DNA of 7,697 nucleotides from Sphingomonadales bacterium (GTDB lineage: Bacteria; Pseudomonadota; Alphaproteobacteria; Sphingomonadales; Sphingomonadaceae), in contig JAIYAA010000226.1 in NCBI GenBank assembly GCA_027489295.1, positions 1-7,697 on the forward strand. The letters run 5' to 3'. A program made the translations under genes and the position numbers. Under the pieces are notes generated by a model that was not told the DNA's origin, ran no database searches, and was given only the letters and a program-made list of their open reading frames with translations. This document shows positions 1 to 6,134 of this stretch, piece by piece. Every line of letters starts with the position of its first letter. The first letter of the stretch is position 1.

Positions 1-42
1 GCCCATGGCGGGGCGGGCGGGGGCAGGGGCCAGCGTCGCCAT
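1..42 (-). CDS. Start of a third gene in the ars unit (partial, unidentified)
   Basis: An ATG on the minus strand (42-40) overlaps the arsC stop by one base (TGATG). The frame stays open for the 14 codons left in the window and reads MATLAPAPARPAMG. The one-base overlap suggests translational coupling to arsC, and no Shine-Dalgarno sequence is visible in the end of arsC. A second in-frame ATG at 6-4 is a possible alternative start. Genes after arsR-arsC are often arsenite efflux pumps (Acr3, ArsB) or ArsH, but 14 residues cannot decide this. The reading is an inference from position and an open frame. Confidence 0.4.
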   Translation of the reverse strand, partial: MATLAPAPARPAMG

Positions 43-470
43 CAGCGCACCCGTGCGCCGGCGGCATCGACGACCTGCTCGCCGTCTTCCTTGGCGAAGG
101 CGCCCTGCTGCGGGGCGGGCAGCAGCTCCAGCACCCGCTCGGAGGGGCGGCACAGCGCGACGCCCTGCGGGCTTACCACCAGCGGACGGTTGATCAGGAT
201 CGGGTGGGCCATCATCGCGTCGACCAGCGCGTCGTCGTCCAGCGCGGGATCGTCGAGGCCGAGCTCCGCATAGGGCGTGCCCTTTTCGCGCAGCAGGTCG
301 CGCGGGGTCATCCCGGCGCGCGCGATCAGGTCGACCAGCAGCGCGCGGGCGGGCGGCGTCTTCAGATATTCGATCACATGCGGCTCGATGCCGGCATTGC
401 GGATCATCGCCAGCGTGTTGCGCGAGGTGCCGCAGTCGGGATTGTGATAGAGGATGATGTTGGTCGTCAT
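42..470 (-). CDS. arsC: Arsenate reductase, glutaredoxin-dependent ArsC family
   Basis: This cytoplasmic enzyme of 142 residues reduces arsenate to arsenite using glutathione and glutaredoxin, so that arsenite can be exported. The N-terminus has the family signature HNPDCGTSRNT, with catalytic Cys13 (Cys12 in the E. coli plasmid enzyme). The three arginines that bind the oxyanion are all present at one-residue offset: Arg61 in LLREKGTPY, Arg95 in ILINRPLVV and Arg108 in ALCRPSERV. Length matches the family (about 141). The start at 470 is chosen because AAGGA lies seven bases upstream and the homology begins there; the frame extends 16 codons further up with no family resemblance. It lies 11 bases after arsR and is co-transcribed with it. 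A YffB/Spx-like relative is possible, but the full arginine set argues for a true arsenate reductase. Confidence 0.93.
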   Translation of the reverse strand: MTTNIILYHNPDCGTSRNTLAMIRNAGIEPHVIEYLKTPPARALLVDLIARAGMTPRDLLREKGTPYAELGLDDPALDDDALVDAMMAHPILINRPLVVSPQGVALCRPSERVLELLPAPQQGAFAKEDGEQVVDAAGARVR

Positions 471-481
471 CGGGAATTCCT

Positions 482-811
482 TCAGCAGCAGGAGAGATCG
501 GCGACCAGCGGCGCGCAAAGCTCGGCGCTTCCCTGGCAGCAGTCGCGGGCGAGAAAGACCATCAGTCCGCGCAGCCGGCCAAGGTCGGCATGCTGGACGA
601 AGCTGCGCCCCTGCTTCTCGGCCTGGACCAGCCCGGCGCGGGCCAGCACCGCGAGATGGGTGGAGAAGGTGCTCTGCGGCAGCCCCATCGCCTCGGCGAG
701 CGCGCCGGTGGCCAGCCCGTCAGGCGCGTGGCGGACGAGCAGGCGGAAGGTCGCCAGCCGGGTGGGGTGGGCAAGCGCCGCCAGCGCGGCAAGGGCGTCA
801 TCTTCGGTCAT
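482..811 (-). CDS. arsR: ArsR-family arsenite-responsive repressor
   Basis: This is a 109-residue winged-helix repressor of the ArsR/SmtB family. LAALAHPTRLATFRLL (residues 10-25) is the typical first helix. The recognition helix lies in GLPQSTFSTHLAVLARAGLV (43-62), followed by the wing around EKQGRSFVQ. The E. coli-type ELCVCDL metal motif is absent. Instead the C-terminus has Cys91, Cys92 and Cys99 (DCCQG then ELC), the arrangement known for the Acidithiobacillus-type ArsR, which binds As(III) near the C-terminus. A further Cys108-Cys109 pair ends the protein. Arsenite binding should release the operator and switch on arsR-arsC. No Shine-Dalgarno sequence precedes the ATG, and a candidate promoter places transcription start at or next to it, so the mRNA may be leaderless. 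Confidence 0.9.
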   Translation of the reverse strand: MTEDDALAALAALAHPTRLATFRLLVRHAPDGLATGALAEAMGLPQSTFSTHLAVLARAGLVQAEKQGRSFVQHADLGRLRGLMVFLARDCCQGSAELCAPLVADLSCC

Positions 812-833
812 GCATCGGCTTTACCCGATGCAT
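810..833. promoter_or_regulatory. Inverted repeat 1, candidate ArsR operator
   Basis: Two perfect 9-base arms, ATGCATCGG (810-818) and CCGATGCAT (825-833), flank the 6-base spacer CTTTAC. The repeat covers the first bases of arsR and the -10 element of its candidate promoter. A bound dimer would block RNA polymerase, as expected for autoregulation. The core ATCGG-N6-CCGAT recurs in inverted repeat 2. The symmetry is seen directly; the assignment to ArsR is inference. Confidence 0.6.
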
Positions 834-846
834 TGACCTGCGGCAA
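818..846 (-). promoter_or_regulatory. Candidate arsR promoter
   Basis: On the minus strand TTGCCG (846-841) and TAAAGC (823-818) are separated by 17 bases, a plausible sigma-70 spacing. The -10 element lies inside inverted repeat 1. The arsR start codon begins seven bases after the -10 element, where transcription would start. The -10 match is only moderate. Confidence 0.4.
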
Positions 847-861
847 GATCCATCGGGTTAT
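833..861 (+). promoter_or_regulatory. Candidate promoter toward cheA
   Basis: TTGACC (833-838) and GGTTAT (856-861) are 17 bases apart on the plus strand. The -35 match is good and the -10 match weak. If real, its -10 element lies within inverted repeat 2 and transcription would start about 80 bases before cheA. I saw no sigma-54 -24/-12 pair and no convincing sigma-28 flagellar promoter in this gap. Confidence 0.3.
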
Positions 862-869
862 GCCGATGG
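850..869. promoter_or_regulatory. Inverted repeat 2, second copy of the operator-like core
   Basis: Seven-base arms CCATCGG (850-856) and CCGATGG (863-869) flank the spacer GTTATG. The symmetry extends outward to GATCC and GGATC with one extra base on the right. The ATCGG-N6-CCGAT core and spacing equal those of inverted repeat 1, and the two centres are 38 bases apart. It lies just upstream of the arsR -35 element. It also overlaps the candidate cheA-direction -10 element. Probably a second binding site for the same dimeric regulator. Confidence 0.5.
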
Positions 870-946
870 GATCCGGCGGCGGGTCCATAACCCGGAATTA
901 ACCCTCGACCGCCATGGTGGCCGCTGGAAATTTCCACCGGGGCCCC

Positions 947-3262
947 ATGGACGACCTGCTGCAGGACTTCATCGCCGAGACGCGCGAGACGCTCGATGCG
1001 CTTTCGGGCGAGATCGTCGCCTGGGAGTCGCAGCCCGACGACCGGGCGCGGCTCGATGCCATCTTCCGTTTCGTCCACACCGTGAAGGGCAGCTGCGGCT
1101 TTCTCGACCTGCCGCGGCTGGAACGGCTCGCCCATGCCGCCGAGGACGTGCTGGCGCAGGTGCGTGACGGCGCGCGGGTGCCGGACCGGGCACTGGTCAA
1201 CGCGGTGCTCGCGGTCGTCGACCGGATCGGCGAGATCGTCGAGGCGATCGACGCCGGCGCCGCGCTCGATGACAGTGGCGAGGAACTGCTGATCGCGGCG
1301 CTGGCGGAAGGATCGGAAGAGATCGTGCTGCCGACCGCGATTGCCCAGCGCGCGCCGTCGCGCAGCGTGCGGCTTGGCGTCGACCTGCTCGACCGGATGA
1401 TGAGCGGCATGTCCGAGATGGTGCTGGCGCGCAACGAACTCGCCCGGCGGCTGCGGATCGGCGAGATCGATCCGGCGGTCGAGGCGGCGCTCGAACGGCT
1501 TTCGCTCACTGTCGGCGAGATGCGCGACACCGTTACCCGCACCCGCATGCAGAAGATCGATGCGCTGTTCTCGCCGCTGCCGCGGATGGTGCGCGATACC
1601 GCCGGAGGCCTGGGCAAGTCGGTGCTGCTGCAGATCGACGGCGCGGATGTCGAGCTCGACCGCGAGATGATCGAGGTGATGCGCGATCCGCTGGTCCACA
1701 TCATCCGCAACGCGATCGACCACGGCATCGAGGCCCCGGCCGAGCGCCGCGCCGCCGGCAAGCGCGAGGCGGGGCGGCTGAGCGTCTCGGCGCGCCAGTC
1801 GGGCAACCAGATCATCATCGAGATCGCCGATGACGGCCGCGGCGTCGACGTCGATCGGCTGATCGCCAAGCTGGCGGCGACCGGGGTGCGGTCCGAACGC
1901 GACCTGCGCGCGCTGCCCGAGGCGGCGAAGCTGGAGCTGATGTTCCACCCGGGCCTGTCGAGCAAGGACACGGTGTCCGAGATCAGCGGCCGCGGCGTGG
2001 GCATGGACGTGGTGAAGGCCAGCATCGACCAGATCGGCGGCCGGGTGGCGCTGGACAACGCACCCGGCAAGGGCCTGCGCATCGCCATTCATGTGCCGCT
2101 GACGCTGTCGATCATCTCGGCGATCCTCGTCGGCGCCGGGCGCCAGCGCTTCGCCATTCCGCGCCAGTCGATCGAGGAGATCGTCAGCGAGCGGGGGCAG
2201 GCGATCCGCATCGACGTGCTGGGCGGCACCCCGATCGCCACCGTGCGCGACCGGCGGATGCCGCTGCTCGATCTCGGCGCGCTGCTCGACGTGCGGCGCG
2301 CGGCGCAGGATGGGCCCCGCATGCTGGTGATCGTGGGCGTGGGCAGCGGCAGCTACGCGCTCGCGGTCGATACCGTGCTCGACAATGAGGAACTGGTCAT
2401 CAAGCCGGCCTCGCCGGCGGTGATGGCGACCGGCATCTATGCCGGGCAGACCCTGCCCGATTCCGGGCTGCCGATGCTGCTGCTCGATTGCGCCGGGCTC
2501 GCGCGGGTCGCCGGGCTCGATTTCAGCCGGGATCTCGGCGAGGCGTTCGACGAGGCGGCCCCGGTGCCCGACGTGCCCGGCCTGCCGGCCCTGCTGTTCG
2601 ACGATCTCGACGGCGTCCGCCGCGCGGTACCGCTGGCGGCGGTCGACCGGGTGGAGCAGGTATCGGCGGCACAGGTGCGGCAGGCGGCGGGCAGCTATAG
2701 GCTGGCGATCGACGGCCGCATCCTGCCGCTGGCGATGCAGGGGCCGCTCGACGGGCGCGAGAAGCTGAGCGTCCTGCGGCTCAAGGACGAGGATGCCGAG
2801 GTCGCCTATGCGATCGACGCGGCGATCGAGATCGTCACGCTGCCGGCGACCATCGCCCCGGCGCGTAGCCCCGGGCCCGCGGCCGGCGTCGCGCTGATCG
2901 AGGGCGAGCAGGTCGAACTGCTCGACGTGCTGTGGGTGTTCGACGCGCATGTCGATCGCGTCGCGGCGGCCGATGCGCCGCTGTGCCTGCTGGCGGGCGA
3001 CAAGGATGGCTGGCTCGCTACCTTCGTGCGGCCCTTGCTGGAGACGGCGGGGTACCGCGTCGCGGTGTCGCTGGCGCCGGGCGAGGAGCCGGCGGTGGTG
3101 CTGGCCGCCGACGCGGCGGAGCCGTCGGTGCGGACCGCGCCGGTGGTGCGGCTGCGGCGCAAGCGCCAGGCCGAACCGGGCGACGACAGCGTCTATCGCT
3201 ACGACCGTGCCGGGCTGCTGTTCGCGCTCGAGGCGCGGGTGGCCCAGCGGGGGGACCGATAA
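947..3262 (+). CDS. cheA: Chemotaxis histidine kinase CheA, P2-less with extended C-terminus
   Basis: This cytoplasmic kinase (771 residues) autophosphorylates in receptor arrays and passes phosphate to CheY and CheB. Domain order: Hpt (P1), residues 1-105, with phospho-accepting His44 in FVHTVKGSCGF; a short linker at 106-137 with no room for a P2 domain; dimerisation P3, about 138-205; and the ATPase P4, with N box HIIRNAIDHGIE (251-262), G1 DDGRGVD (295-301) and G2 GRGVGMD (348-354). A CheW-like P5 follows at about 375-515, then a second CheW-like domain at about 545-665 ending VELLDVLWVF. Last comes a receiver-like segment at 677-771 (LCLLAGDKDGW, then YRYDRAGLLFALEARV), too short for a full receiver and without the conserved lysine. 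The start at 947 matches the usual Hpt beginning. An in-frame ATG at 914 would add 11 residues without homology, and neither start has a strong ribosome site. It overlaps cheW by one base. Confidence 0.95.
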   Translation: MDDLLQDFIAETRETLDALSGEIVAWESQPDDRARLDAIFRFVHTVKGSCGFLDLPRLERLAHAAEDVLAQVRDGARVPDRALVNAVLAVVDRIGEIVEAIDAGAALDDSGEELLIAALAEGSEEIVLPTAIAQRAPSRSVRLGVDLLDRMMSGMSEMVLARNELARRLRIGEIDPAVEAALERLSLTVGEMRDTVTRTRMQKIDALFSPLPRMVRDTAGGLGKSVLLQIDGADVELDREMIEVMRDPLVHIIRNAIDHGIEAPAERRAAGKREAGRLSVSARQSGNQIIIEIADDGRGVDVDRLIAKLAATGVRSERDLRALPEAAKLELMFHPGLSSKDTVSEISGRGVGMDVVKASIDQIGGRVALDNAPGKGLRIAIHVPLTLSIISAILVGAGRQRFAIPRQSIEEIVSERGQAIRIDVLGGTPIATVRDRRMPLLDLGALLDVRRAAQDGPRMLVIVGVGSGSYALAVDTVLDNEELVIKPASPAVMATGIYAGQTLPDSGLPMLLLDCAGLARVAGLDFSRDLGEAFDEAAPVPDVPGLPALLFDDLDGVRRAVPLAAVDRVEQVSAAQVRQAAGSYRLAIDGRILPLAMQGPLDGREKLSVLRLKDEDAEVAYAIDAAIEIVTLPATIAPARSPGPAAGVALIEGEQVELLDVLWVFDAHVDRVAAADAPLCLLAGDKDGWLATFVRPLLETAGYRVAVSLAPGEEPAVVLAADAAEPSVRTAPVVRLRRKRQAEPGDDSVYRYDRAGLLFALEARVAQRGDR

Positions 3263-3690
3263 TGGCACAGCAGCTCTATCTGATCGCCGAGGTCGCCGGG
3301 CGGACCGTCGCGATCGATTCGGACCAGGTCGAATCGGTGGTCGATATCGGCGAAGTGACCGCCGTGCCGCGCGCTGCCAAGCCGATCCGCGGGCTCGCCG
3401 CGCTGCGCAGCCGGGTCGTGACCGTGGTCGATACCGATGCCGTGCTGGGCCTCGACGGCTGCACGCTCGCCCGGCGCGCGGTGATCACCCAGCTCGACGG
3501 GCATCATTATGCCATGCTGGTCGACACGCTGGACGACGTCGCCCCGTTCGACTTGCGGCCGCTGGCCAGCGGCGTGGCGCTGGAAGGCAATTGGCGCGCG
3601 GCCGCGCGGGGCCTGATCGAACGCGACGGCGAGCCGATCCTCGTCGTCGATCTCGCCGCGCTGGTTCCGGCCTCGTCGCTGCTTTCCTGA
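3262..3690 (+). CDS. cheW: Chemotaxis coupling protein CheW
   Basis: This cytoplasmic adaptor of 142 residues links chemoreceptors to the P5 domain of CheA. A single CheW fold fills the protein: LYLIAEVAGRTVAIDSDQVE (residues 5-24) is the first beta segment, VPRAAKPIRGLAALRSRVV (35-53) carries the conserved Arg49 of the family's LRG-type motif, and a second subdomain ends EPILVVDLAAL. It is a little shorter than typical CheW (about 155-170) but looks complete. The ATG shares its first base with the cheA stop (TAATG) and has a purine-rich GGGGGA about seven bases upstream, so translation is probably coupled to cheA. The longer open frame upstream of 3262 lies inside cheA and is not part of this gene. 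Confidence 0.9.
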   Translation: MAQQLYLIAEVAGRTVAIDSDQVESVVDIGEVTAVPRAAKPIRGLAALRSRVVTVVDTDAVLGLDGCTLARRAVITQLDGHHYAMLVDTLDDVAPFDLRPLASGVALEGNWRAAARGLIERDGEPILVVDLAALVPASSLLS

Positions 3691-3724
3691 CTCCAGGATT
3701 AACGCGAAACTTACGTCTGGCGGT

Positions 3725-3730
3725 TATTAT
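3725..3730 (+). promoter_or_regulatory. Possible internal -10 element before cheY
   Basis: TATTAT differs from the -10 consensus at one position and lies in a comparatively AT-rich 76-base gap between cheW and cheY. No good -35 hexamer sits 16-18 bases upstream; the nearest, TTAACG at 3699-3704, is 20 bases away. The gap is long for this otherwise overlapping operon, so extra expression of cheY-cheB-cheR from here is possible but weakly supported. Confidence 0.25.
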
Positions 3731-3766
3731 CGAACGACAAAGACGCCTGCCAGGGGACCAGGGACC

Positions 3767-4132
3767 ATGAAGACTTGCCTCGTCGTGGACGATTCGAAAG
3801 TAATTCGAAAAGTCGCCCGGCATATCCTCGAGACGCTCGATTTCGAAGTTCGCGAAGCCGGCGACGGTCGCGAGGCGCTCGATTCGTGCCTGGCCTCGCC
3901 GCCCGACGTGGTGCTGCTCGACTGGAACATGCCGGTGATGAGCGGCATGGATTTTCTGCGCGCGCTCCGGAATTCCGGTCTCGAGCGACGGCCCAAGGTG
4001 GTGTTCTGCACCACCGAGAACGGCATGGCCTATATCCGCGCCGCGATCGAGGCGGGGGCGGACGAATATGTCATGAAGCCGTTCGATCGCGAGACGCTGG
4101 AAAGCAAGTTGCAGATCGTGGGCGTCGCCTGA
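3767..4132 (+). CDS. cheY: Single-domain response regulator CheY
   Basis: This is a 121-residue stand-alone receiver phosphorylated by CheA that would signal to the flagellar motor switch. The acidic pair is Asp8-Asp9 in CLVVDDSK, the phospho-acceptor is Asp52 in VVLLDWNMP, the switch threonine is Thr82 in VVFCTTENG, and the conserved lysine is Lys104 in VMKPFD. The spacings (30 from Asp to Thr, 52 from Asp to Lys) equal those of E. coli CheY. No output domain follows, so it acts by protein contact. AGGGGA ends nine bases before the ATG. The first 30 codons use more A/T (for example gtaattcgaaaa) than neighbouring genes. A role as phosphate sink rather than motor ligand cannot be excluded from sequence, but its place in the che operon favours the motor-directed role. 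Confidence 0.93.
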   Translation: MKTCLVVDDSKVIRKVARHILETLDFEVREAGDGREALDSCLASPPDVVLLDWNMPVMSGMDFLRALRNSGLERRPKVVFCTTENGMAYIRAAIEAGADEYVMKPFDRETLESKLQIVGVA

Positions 4133-4158
4133 CTTTCCTTCCGCCGGAGCGCGATCGC

Positions 4159-5244
4159 GTGACGAGCCAGCCATCCTCGCAGTTCCTTGAGCCGGCGCTC
4201 GCCGGACAGCACGGGCGCGTGCTGATCGTCGACGATTCGGTCGTCGCGCGATCGGTGCTCACCCGGATGGTCGAGGGCACATCCCGCTTCCGCGTCGTGG
4301 CGGCCCTCGGCGACGCGCGCGCGGCGCTCGATTTCCTCGGGCGTGCGGAGGTGGACATCATCCTGCTCGACATCGCCATGCCCGGTATCGACGGCCTCAC
4401 CGCGTTGCCGGACGTGGTGGCGGCGGGGAAGGGCGCCAAGGTGTTGATCGTCTCTTCCTCCGCCGACGATGGCGCTGCGGCCACGCTGCAGGCGCTGGCG
4501 CTGGGCGCGGCCGACACGCTGGTCAAGCCCGGCGCCGGCGCCTTTGGCGGCCGCTTCGCCGAGGTGCTGGGGGATCGCCTTTCGCGGCTGCTCGACATGC
4601 CCGGCGAACAGCATGCCGCGGTCGCGGCCGCACCGGCGCCGCGGGCATCGAGTGCCGGCGTGCAGCTCGATGCGTTCCAGATCGTCGCGATCGGCGCCTC
4701 CACCGGCGGCATCCACGCACTCAGCCAGCTGTTCCGCGAGATCCCGGCGAGCTTTCAGCTGCCGATCCTGGTAACGCAGCATCTGCCGCCGACCTTCATG
4801 TCCTATTTCGCCGCCCAGCTCGCGGTGCTCGGCGGCCGTCCGTGCGACGTGGCTGCGGACCGGATGCGGATCCGGCCGGGCCGCATCGTGATCGCGCCGG
4901 GGGAGGCGCACATCAAGGTGGTGCGCACCTCCGACGGGGCGGCGATCCGGCTGAGCACCGAATGGGCGCGCAGCGGGTGCATGCCCTCGGTGGACCCGAT
5001 GTTCGACAGCGTCGCCGAGGTGTTCGGCCCGCGCGCGCTGGGCGTGGTGCTGAGCGGCATGGGACGCGACGGCTGCGAAGGTGCGGGCCGCCTCGTCGAG
5101 GCCGGTGCCAAGGTGCTGGTGCAGGATCAGGCAAGCTCGGTCGTCTGGGGCATGCCCGGCGCGGTAGCGACGGCGGGGCGGGCCAGCGCGGTGCTGCCCC
5201 CCGACGAAATCGGTCGGCTGATCGGCCGGGGAGGGGCGCGATGA
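4159..5244 (+). CDS. cheB: Chemoreceptor methylesterase/deamidase CheB
   Basis: This cytoplasmic adaptation enzyme (361 residues) removes receptor methyl groups and deamidates receptor glutamines when its receiver is phosphorylated by CheA. The receiver (about 19-140) has Asp25-Asp26, phospho-acceptor Asp71 in IILLDIAMP and Lys123 in TLVKPG. An Ala/Pro linker (about 150-170) leads to the esterase domain, whose catalytic triad is visible: Ser181 in IGASTGG, His208 in TQHLPP and Asp304 in SGMGRDG. Length agrees with the family (about 350). The start is a GTG preceded by GGAG ten bases upstream, 26 bases after the cheY stop; the same frame extends upstream through cheY but is only a shadow there. 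The stop overlaps the cheR start by four bases (ATGA), the usual coupling of the opposing adaptation enzymes. Confidence 0.94.
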   Translation: MTSQPSSQFLEPALAGQHGRVLIVDDSVVARSVLTRMVEGTSRFRVVAALGDARAALDFLGRAEVDIILLDIAMPGIDGLTALPDVVAAGKGAKVLIVSSSADDGAAATLQALALGAADTLVKPGAGAFGGRFAEVLGDRLSRLLDMPGEQHAAVAAAPAPRASSAGVQLDAFQIVAIGASTGGIHALSQLFREIPASFQLPILVTQHLPPTFMSYFAAQLAVLGGRPCDVAADRMRIRPGRIVIAPGEAHIKVVRTSDGAAIRLSTEWARSGCMPSVDPMFDSVAEVFGPRALGVVLSGMGRDGCEGAGRLVEAGAKVLVQDQASSVVWGMPGAVATAGRASAVLPPDEIGRLIGRGGAR

Positions 5245-6092
5245 TCGGGGATACGGCGCCCAGCGGTGGGGCGATGCAGCTGATCGGCTCGCTGCTGGAG
5301 CAGCGCACCGGCCAGCAGATCGCCGCCAACCGCGCCTGGCGGATCGAGACGGCGCTGAAGCCGGTGCTGCGCGAACGGGGACTGCCCAGCCTCGATGCGC
5401 TGGTAGGGCAATTGCTGGGCTCGCGGTCGGGGGAGCTCGCGGATCAGGTGGTGGACGTACTCCTCAATCAGGAAACCAGCTTCTTCCGCGACGTGGCGGT
5501 GCTGGATCAGGTCGCCGCAGCGGCGGTGGCGATGCAGGCCGAGATCGGCCATCGGCGGCTGCGAATCTGGTCCGCCGGGTGCTCCACCGGGCAGGAACCG
5601 CTATCGCTTGCCATGCTGTTCGCCGAAAAGGCGGAGTCCTTTCCGATGCCGCCGGAGATCGTCGCCACCGATGTTTCCCCTGCGGCGATCGCGCGCAGCA
5701 AGGCCGGCCGCTATTCGCAGTTCGAGATCCAGCGCGGGCTGCCGGTGCGGCGCATGGTCGAATGGTTCGAGACGGTCGATGGCGAGTGGGTGGCCCGGCA
5801 GGAGCTGGTGCGGCGCGTGCAGTTCCGCCAGCAGAACCTCACCGCCGATGCCCCGCCGCCGGGCAAGTTCGACCTGATCCTGTGCCGCAACGTGATGCTC
5901 TACTTCTCGCTGCCGCTGCGCCGGCAGGTGTTCGACCGGCTGGCGAGCGGGATCCGGCCGGGCGGCCTGCTGGTGCTCGGCGCGGGCGAGACGGTGATCG
6001 GGCTGACCGACCATTTCACCCCCAGCGAGGTGTTTCGCGGATTCTACCGCGCGGTCGATCCGGCCGCGGCACCGCTCGCCGCGGCAGGTTGA
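5241..6092 (+). CDS. cheR: Chemoreceptor glutamate methyltransferase CheR
   Basis: This enzyme (283 residues) methylates glutamates of chemoreceptors with S-adenosylmethionine, opposing CheB. A helical N-terminal domain (about 12-75) precedes the signature NQETSFFRD (76-84). The SAM-binding motif is WSAGCSTGQEP (110-120). Asp144 in VATDVS is the likely ribose contact, and CRNVMLYF (215-222) is the conserved segment of the Rossmann fold. The C-terminus IRPGGLLVLGAGETV matches the family. The ATG overlaps the cheB stop (ATGA), with GGGGAGGGG (5228-5236) as ribosome site. It is the last gene of the che operon here. Whether it needs a receptor-tethering pentapeptide cannot be judged without an alignment of the beta-subdomain (about 158-195). 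Confidence 0.94.
   Translation: MIGDTAPSGGAMQLIGSLLEQRTGQQIAANRAWRIETALKPVLRERGLPSLDALVGQLLGSRSGELADQVVDVLLNQETSFFRDVAVLDQVAAAAVAMQAEIGHRRLRIWSAGCSTGQEPLSLAMLFAEKAESFPMPPEIVATDVSPAAIARSKAGRYSQFEIQRGLPVRRMVEWFETVDGEWVARQELVRRVQFRQQNLTADAPPPGKFDLILCRNVMLYFSLPLRRQVFDRLASGIRPGGLLVLGAGETVIGLTDHFTPSEVFRGFYRAVDPAAAPLAAAG
6063..6085 (+). terminator. GC-rich hairpin at the end of cheR
   Basis: Two copies of the self-complementary octamer GCCGCGGC (6063-6070 and 6078-6085) flank the 7-base loop ACCGCTC, giving a perfect 8-bp stem just before the cheR stop. No T-run follows, so it is not a classical intrinsic terminator. It may instead be a by-product of Ala codons in an AAAPLAAAG tail, or an mRNA 3'-end stabiliser between the che operon and the amidase. 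Confidence 0.2.
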
Positions 6093-6134
6093 TCCGAGGA
6101 TTTGCCAGACACGCCGCGGGCAGTAGAAGAGCGC

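Noticed and set aside
914..946. Longer cheA start at 914
   Set aside because: The added 11 residues do not belong to the Hpt domain, and MDDLLQDF is the normal family beginning. It cannot be fully excluded because neither start has a strong Shine-Dalgarno sequence.
834..946. Sigma-54 or flagellar sigma-28 promoter before cheA
   Set aside because: No GG-N10-GC pair of the TGGCAC/TTGC type and no TAAA-N15-GCCGATAA match was seen; GCCGAT at 862 has no matching -35 element.
821..3268. An 815-codon open frame on the minus strand opposite cheA
   Set aside because: It is His/Arg/Asp/Gln-rich with no family resemblance, lies exactly antisense to a well-conserved kinase, and is the usual by-product of strong GC bias at third codon positions.
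4030..4911. A 293-codon minus-strand frame opposite cheY/cheB
   Set aside because: Antisense shadow of cheB with Arg/His-rich composition and no recognisable domain.
6102..6134. TTG start for the amidase at 6102
   Set aside because: GAGGA lies only one base from the TTG, and the extra residues (MPDTPRAVEER) show no homology. ATG at 6135 is better.
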